Below are positions 50,794 to 60,744 of a stretch of 64,000 nucleotides of DNA, piece after piece. The DNA lies in contig CP009910.1 of the NCBI GenBank assembly GCA_000808095.1, positions 620,001 through 684,000 of the forward strand, written 5' to 3'. The notes under the pieces were generated by a model, which worked only from the letters and a program-made list of their open reading frames with translations, ran no database searches and was not told the DNA's origin. Every line of letters starts with the position of its first letter. Position 1 is the first letter of the stretch. Made by a program: the position numbers and the translations under genes. This DNA comes from Borreliella chilensis (GTDB lineage: Bacteria; Spirochaetota; Spirochaetia; Borreliales; Borreliaceae).

Positions 50794-52230
50794 ATGGTAG
50801 AAAAGAATGTTTCTAATTTTGATATTGTAATTTTTGGAGTTACTGGCAATTTATCTAGGAGAAAGCTTATTCCTTCTATTTTTAATTTGTTTAAAAATAG
50901 ATATATTAGTAATTTTAGGGTTATTGGTTTTTCTCGCAAAATTTTTACAGATAAAGAATTTAGATCATACATTAAAGATTCTTTATGGCAGGAAGAAACC
51001 GATTCTTTGATTGAAATTTTTTTGAATTTCTTTATTTATATACCTGGTGATTTTAATGAAAAGGAGCCTTATGTAAAATTATCTAAATTTTTAGATAAAA
51101 ATCGAGAAACAATATACTATCTTTCGACGTCTCCTATATTTTATGGGCCAATAATTAATCATTTAAAAGAGTTTTTTTTAAATGAAAGATTAACTTTGTC
51201 AAAAATAGTTCTTGAGAAGCCTTTTGGTTCTAGCCTTGAGACAGCAAAAAAATTAAATAGTTTGCTTTATTCTGCTTTTAGAGAAGATCAAATTTATAGA
51301 ATAGATCACTATTTAGGCAAAGAGACAGTGCAAAACATTTTTACATTTAGATTTGGTAATTCTATTTTTGAAAATATTTGGAATAATCGTTATGTGGATT
51401 TTGTTCAAATTACAGTCGCAGAGGAATTGGGTCTTGATGGGAGAGCGGAGTATTACGATTCTGTTGGGGCCTTGAAGGATATGGTTCAAAATCATATTTT
51501 ACAATTATTGAGTCTTGTTGCAATGGAATCTCCTATTAAATTTGATTCTAAGTTTATTCATGATGAGAAAGTGAAAGTTTTAAAAAGTTTGAGAAAGATT
51601 AGTAAAGATGATGTTAAAAATTGTATTGTTAAAGGACAATATATAGGCTCACAAGTTCAAGGGGTTTTTAAAAAAGGATATAAAGATGAAACAGAATCTT
51701 TGGTAAATTCAAATACTGAGACTTATTTAGCCATGAAGGTGTTTATTAATAATTGGCGTTGGTCCGGTGTTCCTTTTTATCTTAGAACCGGTAAAGGGCT
51801 TGCTAGAAAATTTTCAGAAATATACATTCAATTTAAAAAACCAAGCTTTACTCTTTTTAACAATAGTTCGGTTGATTTTTCAAATGCTTTAATATTTAGA
51901 ATTCAGCCAAGAGATGGAATTGAAATCAAATTTAATACTAAGAAACCTGGATATAATTATGAGATTCAAACTGCTAATATGGAATTTTCATATCACGGAG
52001 CATTTAAAAGATTGTTTGATGAGGCTTATGAGCGCTTATTGTTAGATGCTTTTTTAGGAGATGGTACGTTGTATGCTACAAGTGATGAGATTGAAAGTTC
52101 TTGGGAATTTGTTTCAGACATTGCAAATAAATGGGAAGATGTTGAAATTTGTAATTATTTTTATGGATCTGAAGGGCCAAAAGAGATAGATTCTATTTTA
52201 GAAAAAGATCATTTTTGGCGAAAAATTTAA
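50794..52230 (+). CDS. zwf: Glucose-6-phosphate 1-dehydrogenase
   Basis: First enzyme of the oxidative pentose phosphate route, supplying NADPH for the mevalonate pathway and redox defence. 478 residues. NADP-binding FGVTGNLSRRKL near 10-21, EKPFG, the catalytic RIDHYLGKE motif and the C-terminal GDGTLYA and WEF segments. No good Shine-Dalgarno before the ATG. Convergent with nothing; two antiporter genes follow. Confidence 0.95.
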   Translation: MVEKNVSNFDIVIFGVTGNLSRRKLIPSIFNLFKNRYISNFRVIGFSRKIFTDKEFRSYIKDSLWQEETDSLIEIFLNFFIYIPGDFNEKEPYVKLSKFLDKNRETIYYLSTSPIFYGPIINHLKEFFLNERLTLSKIVLEKPFGSSLETAKKLNSLLYSAFREDQIYRIDHYLGKETVQNIFTFRFGNSIFENIWNNRYVDFVQITVAEELGLDGRAEYYDSVGALKDMVQNHILQLLSLVAMESPIKFDSKFIHDEKVKVLKSLRKISKDDVKNCIVKGQYIGSQVQGVFKKGYKDETESLVNSNTETYLAMKVFINNWRWSGVPFYLRTGKGLARKFSEIYIQFKKPSFTLFNNSSVDFSNALIFRIQPRDGIEIKFNTKKPGYNYEIQTANMEFSYHGAFKRLFDEAYERLLLDAFLGDGTLYATSDEIESSWEFVSDIANKWEDVEICNYFYGSEGPKEIDSILEKDHFWRKI

Positions 52231-52279
52231 TTTTCCAGTTTTTTAAAAAGTCCTTTTAAATATTTCAAGAGAATAAGAG

Positions 52280-52307
52280 TTTTATCCCCAATTGGTGGGG
52301 GGTAAAA
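52280..52307. other. GC-core hairpin after zwf
   Basis: TTTTATCCCC (52280-52289) pairs with GGGGGTAAAA (52298-52307), one G-T wobble, within a run of six G. It has no downstream T-tract on the plus strand, so a terminator role is doubtful. Confidence 0.4.
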
Positions 52308-52414
52308 AGTATTTATTTAAAATAGTTTATGCATCGACTATCAATTTGAGTTATCATTAAAAGAATATAAACCAATCTTTTTTAAAAAGAATGTCTATAT
52401 TTAAAGGGATGGAT

Positions 52415-53758
52415 ATGGAAAATGTTGAAGCAAAAATTCAGTCAAATTTTTTTGGGCTTATTCCTTTTTTTGTTTTTATTATTATATATTTAGGCACGGG
52501 GATTTATTTAGAGTTTCTTGGCATAGAAATGGCTTTTTATCAGCTTCCAGCTAGTGTTGCAATGTTTTTTGCTTCTGTTGTTTGTTTTTTAGCGTTTAAA
52601 GGCAAATTTTCTGAAAAAATTCATATATTTGTTAAAGGGGCTGCTCAGCATGACATTATACTAATGTGTCTTATTTTTATGCTTTCAGGAGCCTTCTCTG
52701 CTCTTTGCAAGGAAATAGGTTGTGTTGAAACTGTAGCAAATTTAGGCATTAAATATATTAATACTAATTGGATTGTTTCTGGTATATTTTTTATAACTTG
52801 TTTGATTTCTTTTTCTGCAGGCACTTCTGTCGGAGCTATTGTTGCAATTGCTCCTATTGCTTTTAATATTGCTGTTAAAAGTGATATTAATCCGAATTTG
52901 ATAGCAGCATCTGTAATGTGTGGAGCCATGTTTGGAGATAATCTTTCTTTAATATCAGATACAACTATTGTTTCTAGCCGAACTCAGGGTAGTAGCATCT
53001 TAGATGTTTTTATTAGTAGTAGTTTTTATGCTTTTCCATCTGCTATACTAACTTTTTTTTCTTTTTTCTTTCTTTCTGGGAATTTGCTTAATGCTACAAA
53101 CTTGTTAAATGAAGATTCAATAGATTTGGTGAAAACTGTTCCGTATTTAATAATTATATTTTTTTCTTTGATTGGGATGAATGTTTTTTTAGTTCTTTTT
53201 TTGGGTATTTTTTCTATATGTCTTATTAGTGTTTTATATAGTAATTTATACTTTCTGGATGTAATGAAGAACATTAATCAAGGGTTTTTAAATATGGCAG
53301 ATTTAATTTTTCTTTCAATTTTAACAGGGGGAGTTTCTTTGACTGTTATTCATAATGGAGGTTTCAAGTGGTTGCTTATTAAATTGAAATCTTTGATTAG
53401 AGGAAAAAGTTCAGCTGAATTTTCTATTGGTGTTTTTGTTTCAATAGTTGATGTTTTTCTTGCTAATAATACAATTTCTATACTTATTTGCGGCAAAGTG
53501 GCAAAAAGGATAGCTTTTGAAAATAACATTAGTTTTAGAAGAAGTGCCTCTATTTTAGATATGTTCTCTTGTATTTTTCAAGGTATTATCCCTTATGGTG
53601 CTCAAATGATTATTTTAGTAGGATTTTCAAATGGACTTGTGTCGCCAATTAGCGTTTTGCCATTTTTAGTTTATTTTGGATTTTTATTAGCTTTTGTTCT
53701 TTTATCTATTTTTGGAATTGATATAAAAAAGGTTTTTTTATATTTCCTTAAAAAATAA
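52415..53758 (+). CDS. nhaC: NhaC-type Na+/H+ antiporter, first copy
   Basis: Polytopic membrane antiporter, with family features AFYQLPA near the front, DNLSLISDTTI and SSRTQGS in the middle, and paired hydrophobic halves. ATG 52415 (448 residues) is preferred, because AAAGGG lies 7 bases upstream; the frame opens at 52391 with a weak site. Might exchange Na+ or another cation or organic acid for H+. The next gene is a diverged paralogue. Confidence 0.88.
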   Translation: MENVEAKIQSNFFGLIPFFVFIIIYLGTGIYLEFLGIEMAFYQLPASVAMFFASVVCFLAFKGKFSEKIHIFVKGAAQHDIILMCLIFMLSGAFSALCKEIGCVETVANLGIKYINTNWIVSGIFFITCLISFSAGTSVGAIVAIAPIAFNIAVKSDINPNLIAASVMCGAMFGDNLSLISDTTIVSSRTQGSSILDVFISSSFYAFPSAILTFFSFFFLSGNLLNATNLLNEDSIDLVKTVPYLIIIFFSLIGMNVFLVLFLGIFSICLISVLYSNLYFLDVMKNINQGFLNMADLIFLSILTGGVSLTVIHNGGFKWLLIKLKSLIRGKSSAEFSIGVFVSIVDVFLANNTISILICGKVAKRIAFENNISFRRSASILDMFSCIFQGIIPYGAQMIILVGFSNGLVSPISVLPFLVYFGFLLAFVLLSIFGIDIKKVFLYFLKK

Positions 53759-53765
53759 AGGCTTT

Positions 53766-53783
53766 GAGAATTTTAAAATTCTC
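53766..53783 (+). terminator. Palindrome between the two antiporter genes
   Basis: GAGAATTTTAAAATTCTC is an 18-base perfect palindrome, folding with a minimal loop and followed by a T-rich stretch. It may weaken read-through from the first copy. Confidence 0.4.
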
Positions 53784-53856
53784 ATTGTTCAATTTTTATT
53801 GTTTTAATTTAGAATAATTGGTTTTAATTGTATTATATGATTTAGGAGGTTTAAAA

Positions 53857-55212
53857 TTGGAAAGAGAAAATAATATAGTTCCAAATTTTTGGGGACTTAC
53901 GCCTTTTTTTCTTTTTATAGGAATTTATGTTGGTACAGGACTTGTTCTTTATTTTAATGGTGTAGAAATGGCTTTTTATCAAATGCCCCCTATAGTTGCT
54001 ATGTTTATTGCTATTGTTTTGACATTTATTTTTTTTAGGGGATCTTTTTTAGCAAAAATGAATAAATTTATTGAAGGGTGCGCTCAACAAGATGTTATTT
54101 TTATATCTTTAATATTTATGTTATCTGGTGCTTTTTCCACTGTTTGCAAAGAAATAGGAAGTGTTGAAGCTGTAGTAGATATTGGCCTTAAATATGTTCC
54201 ATTGAATTTGCTTGTGTGTGGAATTTTTTTAACTACTCTTTTTTTGTCTTTTTCTACTGGAAGTTTTATGGGGACTGTTATTGCGGTTGCTCCTATTGCT
54301 TTGAGACTTGCAGATAAAGTGAATATTTCTCTTCCTTTAGTTGCTGGGGCTATTCTTAGTGGTGGTGCATTTGGAGACAATATGTCTTTAATATCAGATA
54401 CCCCTATTATTTCAAGTCGTACTCAAAAGGTGAAGGTTGTTGATGTTTTTAAAAATGGAGCTTTTTATACGTTTCCAGCGGCAATTTTAGCAAGCATTGT
54501 TTTTGCAATTTTAGGTTCTTATTATTGCAAGGCTGATAATTTTATTATTGAGCCTAGTGAGATAAATTATTTTAAAATTGTTCCATATATTTTTGTTATG
54601 GTTGTCGCAATTTCAGGCTTTGATGTGTTTTTAGCCTTGTTTTTAGGTATTGTTGTTGCTGGTATTATTGGAATGTATTATTCGGATGTTACATTTTTAC
54701 TATTAGCTAAAAAAATCAACGAAGGATTTTTAGGTTTAGGGGAGATGTTTATTCTTGTTGTTTTTACAGGTGGAATTTCTTATATGGCAATTAAGTATGG
54801 AGGATTTGATTGGTTACTGTTAAAATTGCAAAAAATGTCAAAGTCTAAAAGAACTTCGGAATTTGTAATTGTAGTTTTAGTTGGTATTTTGACCACTTTC
54901 CTTGCAAATAATGGACTTGCTATTTTAATGAGTGGATCTGTTATAAGGTCAATAACTAAGGAAAATGATTTAAATCCAAAACGTATTGGAGCTTTGATTT
55001 GTATGTCATCGTGCCTTTTTTTAAGCATTTTGCCTCATAGTATGCATGTTATAGCTCTTATAGATTTTACCAAGGGTAAACTTTCTCCTTTTGACATTTT
55101 CCCATTTTTAATTTATCAAGGATTTTTAGTTTTATTGATTGCTTTATCCATAATTGGGCTTGATGTAAGATTGGTATTTAGACCTTTTTTAAGTAGTAAA
55201 CATAAATCTTAA
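53857..55212 (+). CDS. nhaC: NhaC-type Na+/H+ antiporter, second copy
   Basis: Paralogue of the preceding antiporter: the same blocks WGLTPFFLFIGIYVGTG, EMAFYQMPP, FGDNMSLISDTPIISSRTQ occur in the same order. TTG 53857 is chosen because AGGAGG is 7 bases upstream and it begins the homologous part (451 residues). Differences across most of the length show an old duplication. A terminator overlaps its stop codon. Confidence 0.88.
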   Translation: MERENNIVPNFWGLTPFFLFIGIYVGTGLVLYFNGVEMAFYQMPPIVAMFIAIVLTFIFFRGSFLAKMNKFIEGCAQQDVIFISLIFMLSGAFSTVCKEIGSVEAVVDIGLKYVPLNLLVCGIFLTTLFLSFSTGSFMGTVIAVAPIALRLADKVNISLPLVAGAILSGGAFGDNMSLISDTPIISSRTQKVKVVDVFKNGAFYTFPAAILASIVFAILGSYYCKADNFIIEPSEINYFKIVPYIFVMVVAISGFDVFLALFLGIVVAGIIGMYYSDVTFLLLAKKINEGFLGLGEMFILVVFTGGISYMAIKYGGFDWLLLKLQKMSKSKRTSEFVIVVLVGILTTFLANNGLAILMSGSVIRSITKENDLNPKRIGALICMSSCLFLSILPHSMHVIALIDFTKGKLSPFDIFPFLIYQGFLVLLIALSIIGLDVRLVFRPFLSSKHKS

Positions 55213-55244
55213 AAGCTGTTAAAATGAAAGCTTTTAAGATTTAT
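55202..55244. terminator. Bidirectional terminator between nhaC copy 2 and potD
   Basis: A perfect 16-bp stem (55202-55217 with 55229-55244) has an 11-base loop. The left arm includes the nhaC stop codon; A/T tracts flank both sides. Confidence 0.8.
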
Positions 55245-55260
55245 TTTGTATTTTAATGAT

Positions 55261-56307
55261 TTAAGAAGATATATTTACATATATTTTTAGTATTTCTTCT
55301 TTTATTTTTTTAGGTATTTTTTTAAAAATTTCAAATTTTGAAAAATCTTTTGGTATAAATTTTTCTTCTAAATATAATTTCATTTCGGGATTATTTTTTG
55401 CCTCTTCTTCTATTCTTTTGATTATATTTTTATTTGGAGAATTATATCTAGTTTCTTTGAAATTTTTATAAGAGGGTTCATTTTCGTATAGAAAGTTTAT
55501 AAATTTGTAGGCCAATTTTTTATTTGGAGCATCAATAGGGATTACAAATGCGTCTATCCACAGATTAGTGTTTTCTGGTGCATAGAAGTCTAGATTTTTA
55601 TCTTTGAGTATGGCGCTTTGTGCCTCACCACTCCATGTAAGCTGAATGGACGCTTCTCCGTTTAGTATTAAAGATTTTGCAGGCACGTCTGAGAAATAAC
55701 CTATTAATAGTGGGTTTTGGATTTTTAAAAGTTCGCCAGCTTCTTTGATTTTATCTGTATCATGTTCATTTATTGAATATCCAAGTTTTTTTAGAGCAAC
55801 CCCGATATTATCTTTAGGAGAATCTAGCATTGTAATTTCTTTTTTATATTTTTTGTTAAATAATATATCAAAACCTTGCATGTCGTTTATATCTATTTTA
55901 GTTTTATTGTAAAGTATACCCATTAATCCCCAATAAGCTGGTACTGAATAGAGATTGCCAGGATCATGTTCCAGATTTGTAAGATTTTGAGAAATATTTT
56001 CTGTTACATTTGGCAGTTTAGAGTAATCTAATTTTTCAATTTTGCCTTCATCGATTAATTCTTGGATTAAATACTCTGATGGGACTATTATGTCGTAATA
56101 GTTCTTTGTGGTGTTAAATTTAGCCATCATTTCTTCATTATTATGAAAGATTTCATAATAAATTTTTATATTATTTTCCTTTTCAAATTGCTCTAATAAA
56201 GTCTCGTCAATATATTCTGCCCAATTAAATACGTTTAAAGTTATTATGTCTTGTCTAGTGCAAGCAAAGGTTGTAAGAATTGTTATTAATATAAAAATTT
56301 TTTTCAT
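55261..56307 (-). CDS. potD: Spermidine/putrescine-binding lipoprotein
   Basis: Substrate-binding part of the polyamine ABC importer. ATG 56307 (348 residues) is used, as AAGGAG is ideally placed; a GTG 6 bases earlier overlaps it. A short lipobox-like N-terminus (TTFAC at about 16) suggests membrane anchoring. LNVFNWAEYIDETLLEQFEKENNI is the PotD start motif; WGLMGILYNKT and the Trp/Asp-rich pocket fit. Last gene of potABCD. Confidence 0.93.
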   Translation of the reverse strand: MKKIFILITILTTFACTRQDIITLNVFNWAEYIDETLLEQFEKENNIKIYYEIFHNNEEMMAKFNTTKNYYDIIVPSEYLIQELIDEGKIEKLDYSKLPNVTENISQNLTNLEHDPGNLYSVPAYWGLMGILYNKTKIDINDMQGFDILFNKKYKKEITMLDSPKDNIGVALKKLGYSINEHDTDKIKEAGELLKIQNPLLIGYFSDVPAKSLILNGEASIQLTWSGEAQSAILKDKNLDFYAPENTNLWIDAFVIPIDAPNKKLAYKFINFLYENEPSYKNFKETRYNSPNKNIIKRIEEEAKNNPEMKLYLEEKFIPKDFSKFEIFKKIPKKIKEEILKIYVNISS

Positions 56308-56326
56308 AATCACTCCTTTTTTTATT

Positions 56327-57118
56327 TTAAAGTTCGGTATCTGTTGTTAATTTTTTAATCCCTATAAATTTATTAATAATAAACAAAAGGCTTAATATTG
56401 TAAAAAACAATATTGCAGAAATAGCATTTATTACAGGTTTGATTCCTCTTTTTGTTAGCGAGTTTATTAAAATAGCTAAATTATTAAATCCTTGTCCGGT
56501 AGTGAAAAATGATATAAGAAAATCGTCTACTGATAATGTGAAGGCAATTAAAGCTCCAGTTGCAATGTTCCCGACGATTTCTGGATAAATTATATTGAAA
56601 AATATCTGAATTTCTGAGGCTCCAAGATCTTTAGCTGCATCAATAATGTTATTGGGAAGAGAATATAATTTGGGTAAAATGGTTATTACTATGTATGGTG
56701 TTGAAAAAATTATATGTGACATTAGCATTGTAGGAAATCCCAATTGCATTTTTATTGCAGAATAAAACGTCATTAAGCTTATTCCTGTTACTATGTCTGG
56801 ATTAATTATTGTTATTTTATTTGCCGATAATAGTATTGTTTTTAATTTTTTGTTTTCTGTTTTGTAAATTGCATAAGCACCAATAGTTCCAATAATAACA
56901 GAGGTCAAAGATGAAATTGTAGCTATTAAAACGGTATTTAATATTGCTGATTTGATTTGACTTGAGTCAAAAATTTCTTTATACCATTTCAAGCTAAATC
57001 CTTGCCATATAAATCCACTATCGCCAGAGTTAAAAGAATAAATTATTAAAATTATTATTGGGAGGTAAATAAAGCTGATTATTAGAAATAAAAAAATGTT
57101 TTTAAAAACCCTAAACAT
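56327..57118 (-). CDS. potC: Spermidine/putrescine ABC transporter permease PotC
   Basis: Inner-membrane subunit with six spans and the EAA loop DAAKDLGASEIQIFFNIIYPEI that docks onto PotA. ATG 57118 (264 residues) is preferred: GGAGAG lies 6 bases upstream within the last codons of potB; an in-frame GTG at 57133 would overlap potB. The neighbours on both sides are partner subunits. Confidence 0.92.
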   Translation of the reverse strand: MFRVFKNIFLFLIISFIYLPIIILIIYSFNSGDSGFIWQGFSLKWYKEIFDSSQIKSAILNTVLIATISSLTSVIIGTIGAYAIYKTENKKLKTILLSANKITIINPDIVTGISLMTFYSAIKMQLGFPTMLMSHIIFSTPYIVITILPKLYSLPNNIIDAAKDLGASEIQIFFNIIYPEIVGNIATGALIAFTLSVDDFLISFFTTGQGFNNLAILINSLTKRGIKPVINAISAILFFTILSLLFIINKFIGIKKLTTDTEL

Positions 57119-57122
57119 ATTT

Positions 57123-57926
57123 TTACTCTCCACTATTTTTTTGCATTAATTTTATTATTATTAAATTAAAAATTAATATTACTAGCATTACAATAAATGA
57201 AATTGCAGCTCCAGTATTCCAGTCTTCTATAAAAAGAAACTGTTTGCTTATTAGATTTCCTATTAAAATTTGTTTAGAGCCTCCTAGTAAATCTGAAATA
57301 ATAAATACTGTTATTGAAGGAATAAATACCATGATTATTCCAGTTGCTAGGTAAGAGAGTGTTAGGGGTATTTTTATGTAAAGCAATATTTGCCACATTC
57401 TTGCTCCAAGATCTTGTGCTGCCTCAATATATTCTGGTTTGATTTTTAAAAGGCCTGTGTATATTGGCAAGATCATGAAAGGAAGAAAATTGTATACCAT
57501 GCCTATTGTAACAGCTTGTTCATTGTAAAGAAGGTCTAAATTTCCAATTCCAATCTTTTCAAATAAGTTGTTGATGAATCCGTTTTTGCCAAGTATCCTC
57601 ATCCAAGCATAAGTTCTAAGTAATGTATTTATCCACATGGGAAGTATTATCATTATGATTAATTTGTTTTGAGCGCTTTTTTTTGATAATGAAATTAGCC
57701 AAGCGGCGGGATATCCTATTAAAATACTAAAAATTGTTGCTATTGCTGCTAATTTTAGACTTCTTGAAAAAATATTAAGATAGCTTGGTTCTAAAAGTCC
57801 AATAAAATTGTGGATTGTAAATTCATAGTTTTCATTTAAAAATCCTAGCAATATTATTATTAGTAGGGGAAGAATGGTAAATGTTAATAGGAATATAGAG
57901 TATATAATTAATATTAATTTTTGCAT
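57123..57926 (-). CDS. potB: Spermidine/putrescine ABC transporter permease PotB
   Basis: Second permease subunit, 267 residues with six spans and EAA-loop EAAQDLGARMWQILLYIKIPL. AAGGAA lies before the ATG. It starts 5 bases after potA and ends just before potC. Confidence 0.93.
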   Translation of the reverse strand: MQKLILIIYSIFLLTFTILPLLIIILLGFLNENYEFTIHNFIGLLEPSYLNIFSRSLKLAAIATIFSILIGYPAAWLISLSKKSAQNKLIIMIILPMWINTLLRTYAWMRILGKNGFINNLFEKIGIGNLDLLYNEQAVTIGMVYNFLPFMILPIYTGLLKIKPEYIEAAQDLGARMWQILLYIKIPLTLSYLATGIIMVFIPSITVFIISDLLGGSKQILIGNLISKQFLFIEDWNTGAAISFIVMLVILIFNLIIIKLMQKNSGE

Positions 57927-57931
57927 AATTA

Positions 57932-58975
57932 TTATTCCTTGCGCATAACATGGATGTCATCAGGTTCTAAGAATATGTCAACTTCTTCTCCAACTTTTGT
58001 AAGTCTTGTGCTTTGAACTATCCAATTTGTTTTTTGAATTTCTAGAGTCATTTCGTAATGAACACCTTGAAAAATTGCGGATGTTATGGTTCCGCTTAAA
58101 TGTCCTTTGCCTTTTGGAAGTAGTTTTATATCTTCTGGGCGTATAACAAGATCAACGACTTCTTCAGCTTCAAATCCTTTGTCAAGGCATTCAAATTCGT
58201 GACCAAGCAAGCTTACAACCAGTTCTTTTTTGTATGTTCCATCAAAAATATTACTTTCCCCAATAAAATCGGCTACGAATTTTGTTTTAGGTTCATTGTA
58301 AATTTCCTCAGGTGTTCCCACTTGCAAAATTATTCCTTCATTCATTACAACAATTCTATCGCTCATTGTTAATGCTTCTTCTTGATCATGAGTAACATAT
58401 ATGAATGTGATTCCAAGCTGACGCTGTATTTTTTTTAATTCTTTTTGCATCTCTTGTCGCATTTTTAAATCAAGGGCCGAAAGAGGTTCATCTAGTAATA
58501 AAAGTTTAGGTTCCATTACCATTGCTCTTGCTATTGCAACTCTTTGTTTTTGTCCTCCTGATAGTTCGTTAATATTTCTATATGCATATTTTGGCATTCC
58601 AATCAATGAAAGAGATGTTTTTACCTTTTCTTTTATTGTTTCTTTTTGTGTTTTTTTCATTCTAAGTCCAAATGAAATATTGTCAAAAACATTCATATGG
58701 GGAAAAAGTGCATAATTTTGAAATACTGTATTAATTTCTCTTTTATTTGAGCTGGTTTTAGATATTTCCTTAGAAAAGAAATAAATTTCCCCATTTTTTT
58801 GACTTAAAAAACCACCCAATATTTTTATTAATGTTGTCTTTCCGCATCCAGATGGACCTAGTAGCGTAATAAATTCATTTTTTTTAATTTTTAAATTTAT
58901 GTTATCTAAAGTTTTGTTTGTGCTGTTATCATAATAATGACTTAAGTTTTTAATCTCTAGGATACAATTATCCAA
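57932..58975 (-). CDS. potA: Spermidine/putrescine ABC transporter ATPase PotA
   Basis: ATPase subunit, 347 residues. Walker [10 protein letters not shown], signature [14 protein letters not shown], Walker [13 protein letters not shown] and H-loop THD; the C-terminal TOBE-like part (about 270-345) is typical of PotA. The start is TTG, with AAGGAGG about 10 bases upstream. First gene of the importer operon; the window shows no polyamine-synthesis genes. Confidence 0.95.
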   Translation of the reverse strand: MDNCILEIKNLSHYYDNSTNKTLDNINLKIKKNEFITLLGPSGCGKTTLIKILGGFLSQKNGEIYFFSKEISKTSSNKREINTVFQNYALFPHMNVFDNISFGLRMKKTQKETIKEKVKTSLSLIGMPKYAYRNINELSGGQKQRVAIARAMVMEPKLLLLDEPLSALDLKMRQEMQKELKKIQRQLGITFIYVTHDQEEALTMSDRIVVMNEGIILQVGTPEEIYNEPKTKFVADFIGESNIFDGTYKKELVVSLLGHEFECLDKGFEAEEVVDLVIRPEDIKLLPKGKGHLSGTITSAIFQGVHYEMTLEIQKTNWIVQSTRLTKVGEEVDIFLEPDDIHVMRKE

Positions 58976-59053
58976 CTAATTCTAACCTCCTTGTGGCTGT
59001 ATTAATACAAATCAAGATTATACTTAATATTATTATTTATGTAAATGGGTTTT

Positions 59054-59893
59054 TTAAAAGGGATTATAATTCTTGTCAAGAATTATTTTTCCAAATTTGC
59101 CTTCTCTGAATTCTTTAATCAATATTTTTGATGCTCTTTCAAGGTCAAGTTCATTTTTTTTATGGATTAATTTTCTTATTTTTGCAAAATTTTGTAGAAT
59201 ATCAAGCGAATTTTTAGAATGTGCTTCATATTTTTTTAGTAGAATGTTTTTATTATTTTGATCCATTATTTCTAGCAAATATAATGCAAGATCTATATTG
59301 TCTACTATTTCATTTTTTATCATATCTAGTATTGCAAGTTTTTTTGCAATCGATTGATCTTCTATATTATGCCATAAAATTCCTGGCATATCAAAAAGAT
59401 TGATTTCTTCATTTATTTTAATTATTTGGACATTTTTAGTGTATCCAGGCTTATTAGCAACTTTTGCACTTTTTTTGCCAGATAATAGATTTATTATTGA
59501 AGATTTTCCAACGTTTGGAACCCCAATTACTAAAACCTTTATTTTTTCTTTATAGTTTTTTATCTTTTTAACAATAGCCAATTTTTTAATATTATCTATT
59601 ATTTGTTTACGCATTCCTTTTTTATAAATGTTACTTATTATTACGGGGTTACCAAGATTTTCAAAATATTTTTTCCATTTTATAATTTCTGTTGTTTGGG
59701 CAATATCAGATTTGTTTAAAAGAATTATTTTGGTTTGATTTTTAATAATTTTTTCAGTTAATGGGTTTTTGCTGCTAAATGGAGCTCTAGCATCAAGTAT
59801 TTCTAGCACAATATTTGTTTTTTGTAAATTATTTTTTATTAGGTCTAAAGCTCTTTTCATATGACCAGGAAACCAATTAATTTTATTTGTCAT
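59054..59893 (-). CDS. rbgA: Ribosome biogenesis GTPase (RbgA/YlqF)
   Basis: Circularly permuted GTPase for late 50S assembly. 279 residues; motif order G4 NKSD (about 57-60), G1 GVPNVGKSS (about 122-130), G3 DMPG, confirming permutation. N-terminal WFPGHMKRAL is the family signature. No Shine-Dalgarno; TATAAT lies 6 bases before the ATG, so the mRNA may be leaderless. Confidence 0.93.
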   Translation of the reverse strand: MTNKINWFPGHMKRALDLIKNNLQKTNIVLEILDARAPFSSKNPLTEKIIKNQTKIILLNKSDIAQTTEIIKWKKYFENLGNPVIISNIYKKGMRKQIIDNIKKLAIVKKIKNYKEKIKVLVIGVPNVGKSSIINLLSGKKSAKVANKPGYTKNVQIIKINEEINLFDMPGILWHNIEDQSIAKKLAILDMIKNEIVDNIDLALYLLEIMDQNNKNILLKKYEAHSKNSLDILQNFAKIRKLIHKKNELDLERASKILIKEFREGKFGKIILDKNYNPF

Positions 59894-59899
59894 GCTTAA

Positions 59900-59905
59900 A
59901 TTATA
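59900..59905 (-). promoter_or_regulatory. Possible -10 box directly before rbgA
   Basis: A consensus TATAAT ends 6 bases before the rbgA ATG. Initiation about 7 bases downstream would start at or near the ATG. No strong -35 is seen, so this is tentative. Confidence 0.4.
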
Positions 59906-60057
59906 GCTTAATGTGGACTGAATAATAAGTTGTTTTTGTTTTCATTGTATTAATTTGGGCAATTTTTTTTAAAAGAATTGTTTTTTTTAAGGAAAAAATA
60001 TAATCTGTATTTGAGTTTTATATTGTTAAAAAAATAAATTTTGTAGGAGGTTTAATT

Positions 60058-60744
60058 ATTATTGAAAAGATTAAAAAAGGATTAATAGTATCTTGTCAAG
60101 CTCTTGAGCATGAACCTTTACATAGCAGTTTTATTATGTCTAAGATGGCTTTAGCAGCTAAAATAGGTGGAGCTATTGGAATAAGGGCTAATGGGGTTAA
60201 TGATATTAGTCAGATTAAATTAGAAGTTGATTTGCCAATAATAGGTATTATTAAAAGGACTTATAATAACTGCGATGTGTTTATTACTCCTACTATTAAA
60301 GAGGTTGATGAGCTTTGCAATGAGGGGGTAGATATAATTGCCCTTGATGCTACTTTTAGGAATAGGCCTGATGGTGTAGTGCTTGATGATTTTTTTAAAA
60401 ATATTAAAAAAAAATATCCAAATCAATGTTTGATGGCAGATATTGCTTCTTTAGATGAAGCTCTTAATGCTGATAAATTAGGGTTTGATTTTATTGGAAC
60501 AACTTTGCATGGTTATACAAAAAGTACTGATGGTTTAAATATTGCAGACAACGATTTTGCTTTTTTAAAAACCTTGCTTAATTCTAATTTGAAAGCTGCT
60601 TTAATAGTGGAGGGAAAAATAGACACCCCTTTGAAGGCTCAAAAATGTTTTGAAATGGGGGTTGATTTAGTAGTTGTAGGGGGGGCTATCACCAGGCCTG
60701 TTGAGATTACTAAAAGATTTGTAGAAAAAATAAATCATTTGTAG
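60058..60744 (+). CDS. nanE: N-acetylmannosamine-6-phosphate 2-epimerase with ATT start
   Basis: Converts ManNAc-6-P to GlcNAc-6-P, feeding amino-sugar breakdown. The conserved N-terminus ([19 protein letters not shown]) extends upstream of the first ATG (60136), and the only in-frame position at good distance from the AGGAGG (60045-60050) is ATT at 60058, giving 228 residues. TIM-barrel blocks [36 protein letters not shown] and VVGGAITRP are intact. A 20-base tandem duplication shifts its end. Precedes ptsG. Confidence 0.88.
   Translation: MIEKIKKGLIVSCQALEHEPLHSSFIMSKMALAAKIGGAIGIRANGVNDISQIKLEVDLPIIGIIKRTYNNCDVFITPTIKEVDELCNEGVDIIALDATFRNRPDGVVLDDFFKNIKKKYPNQCLMADIASLDEALNADKLGFDFIGTTLHGYTKSTDGLNIADNDFAFLKTLLNSNLKAALIVEGKIDTPLKAQKCFEMGVDLVVVGGAITRPVEITKRFVEKINHL

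Noticed and set aside
52415..55212. Two similar antiporters as an assembly duplication
   Set aside because: They differ throughout their length and have different starts and leader sequences, so they are true paralogues.
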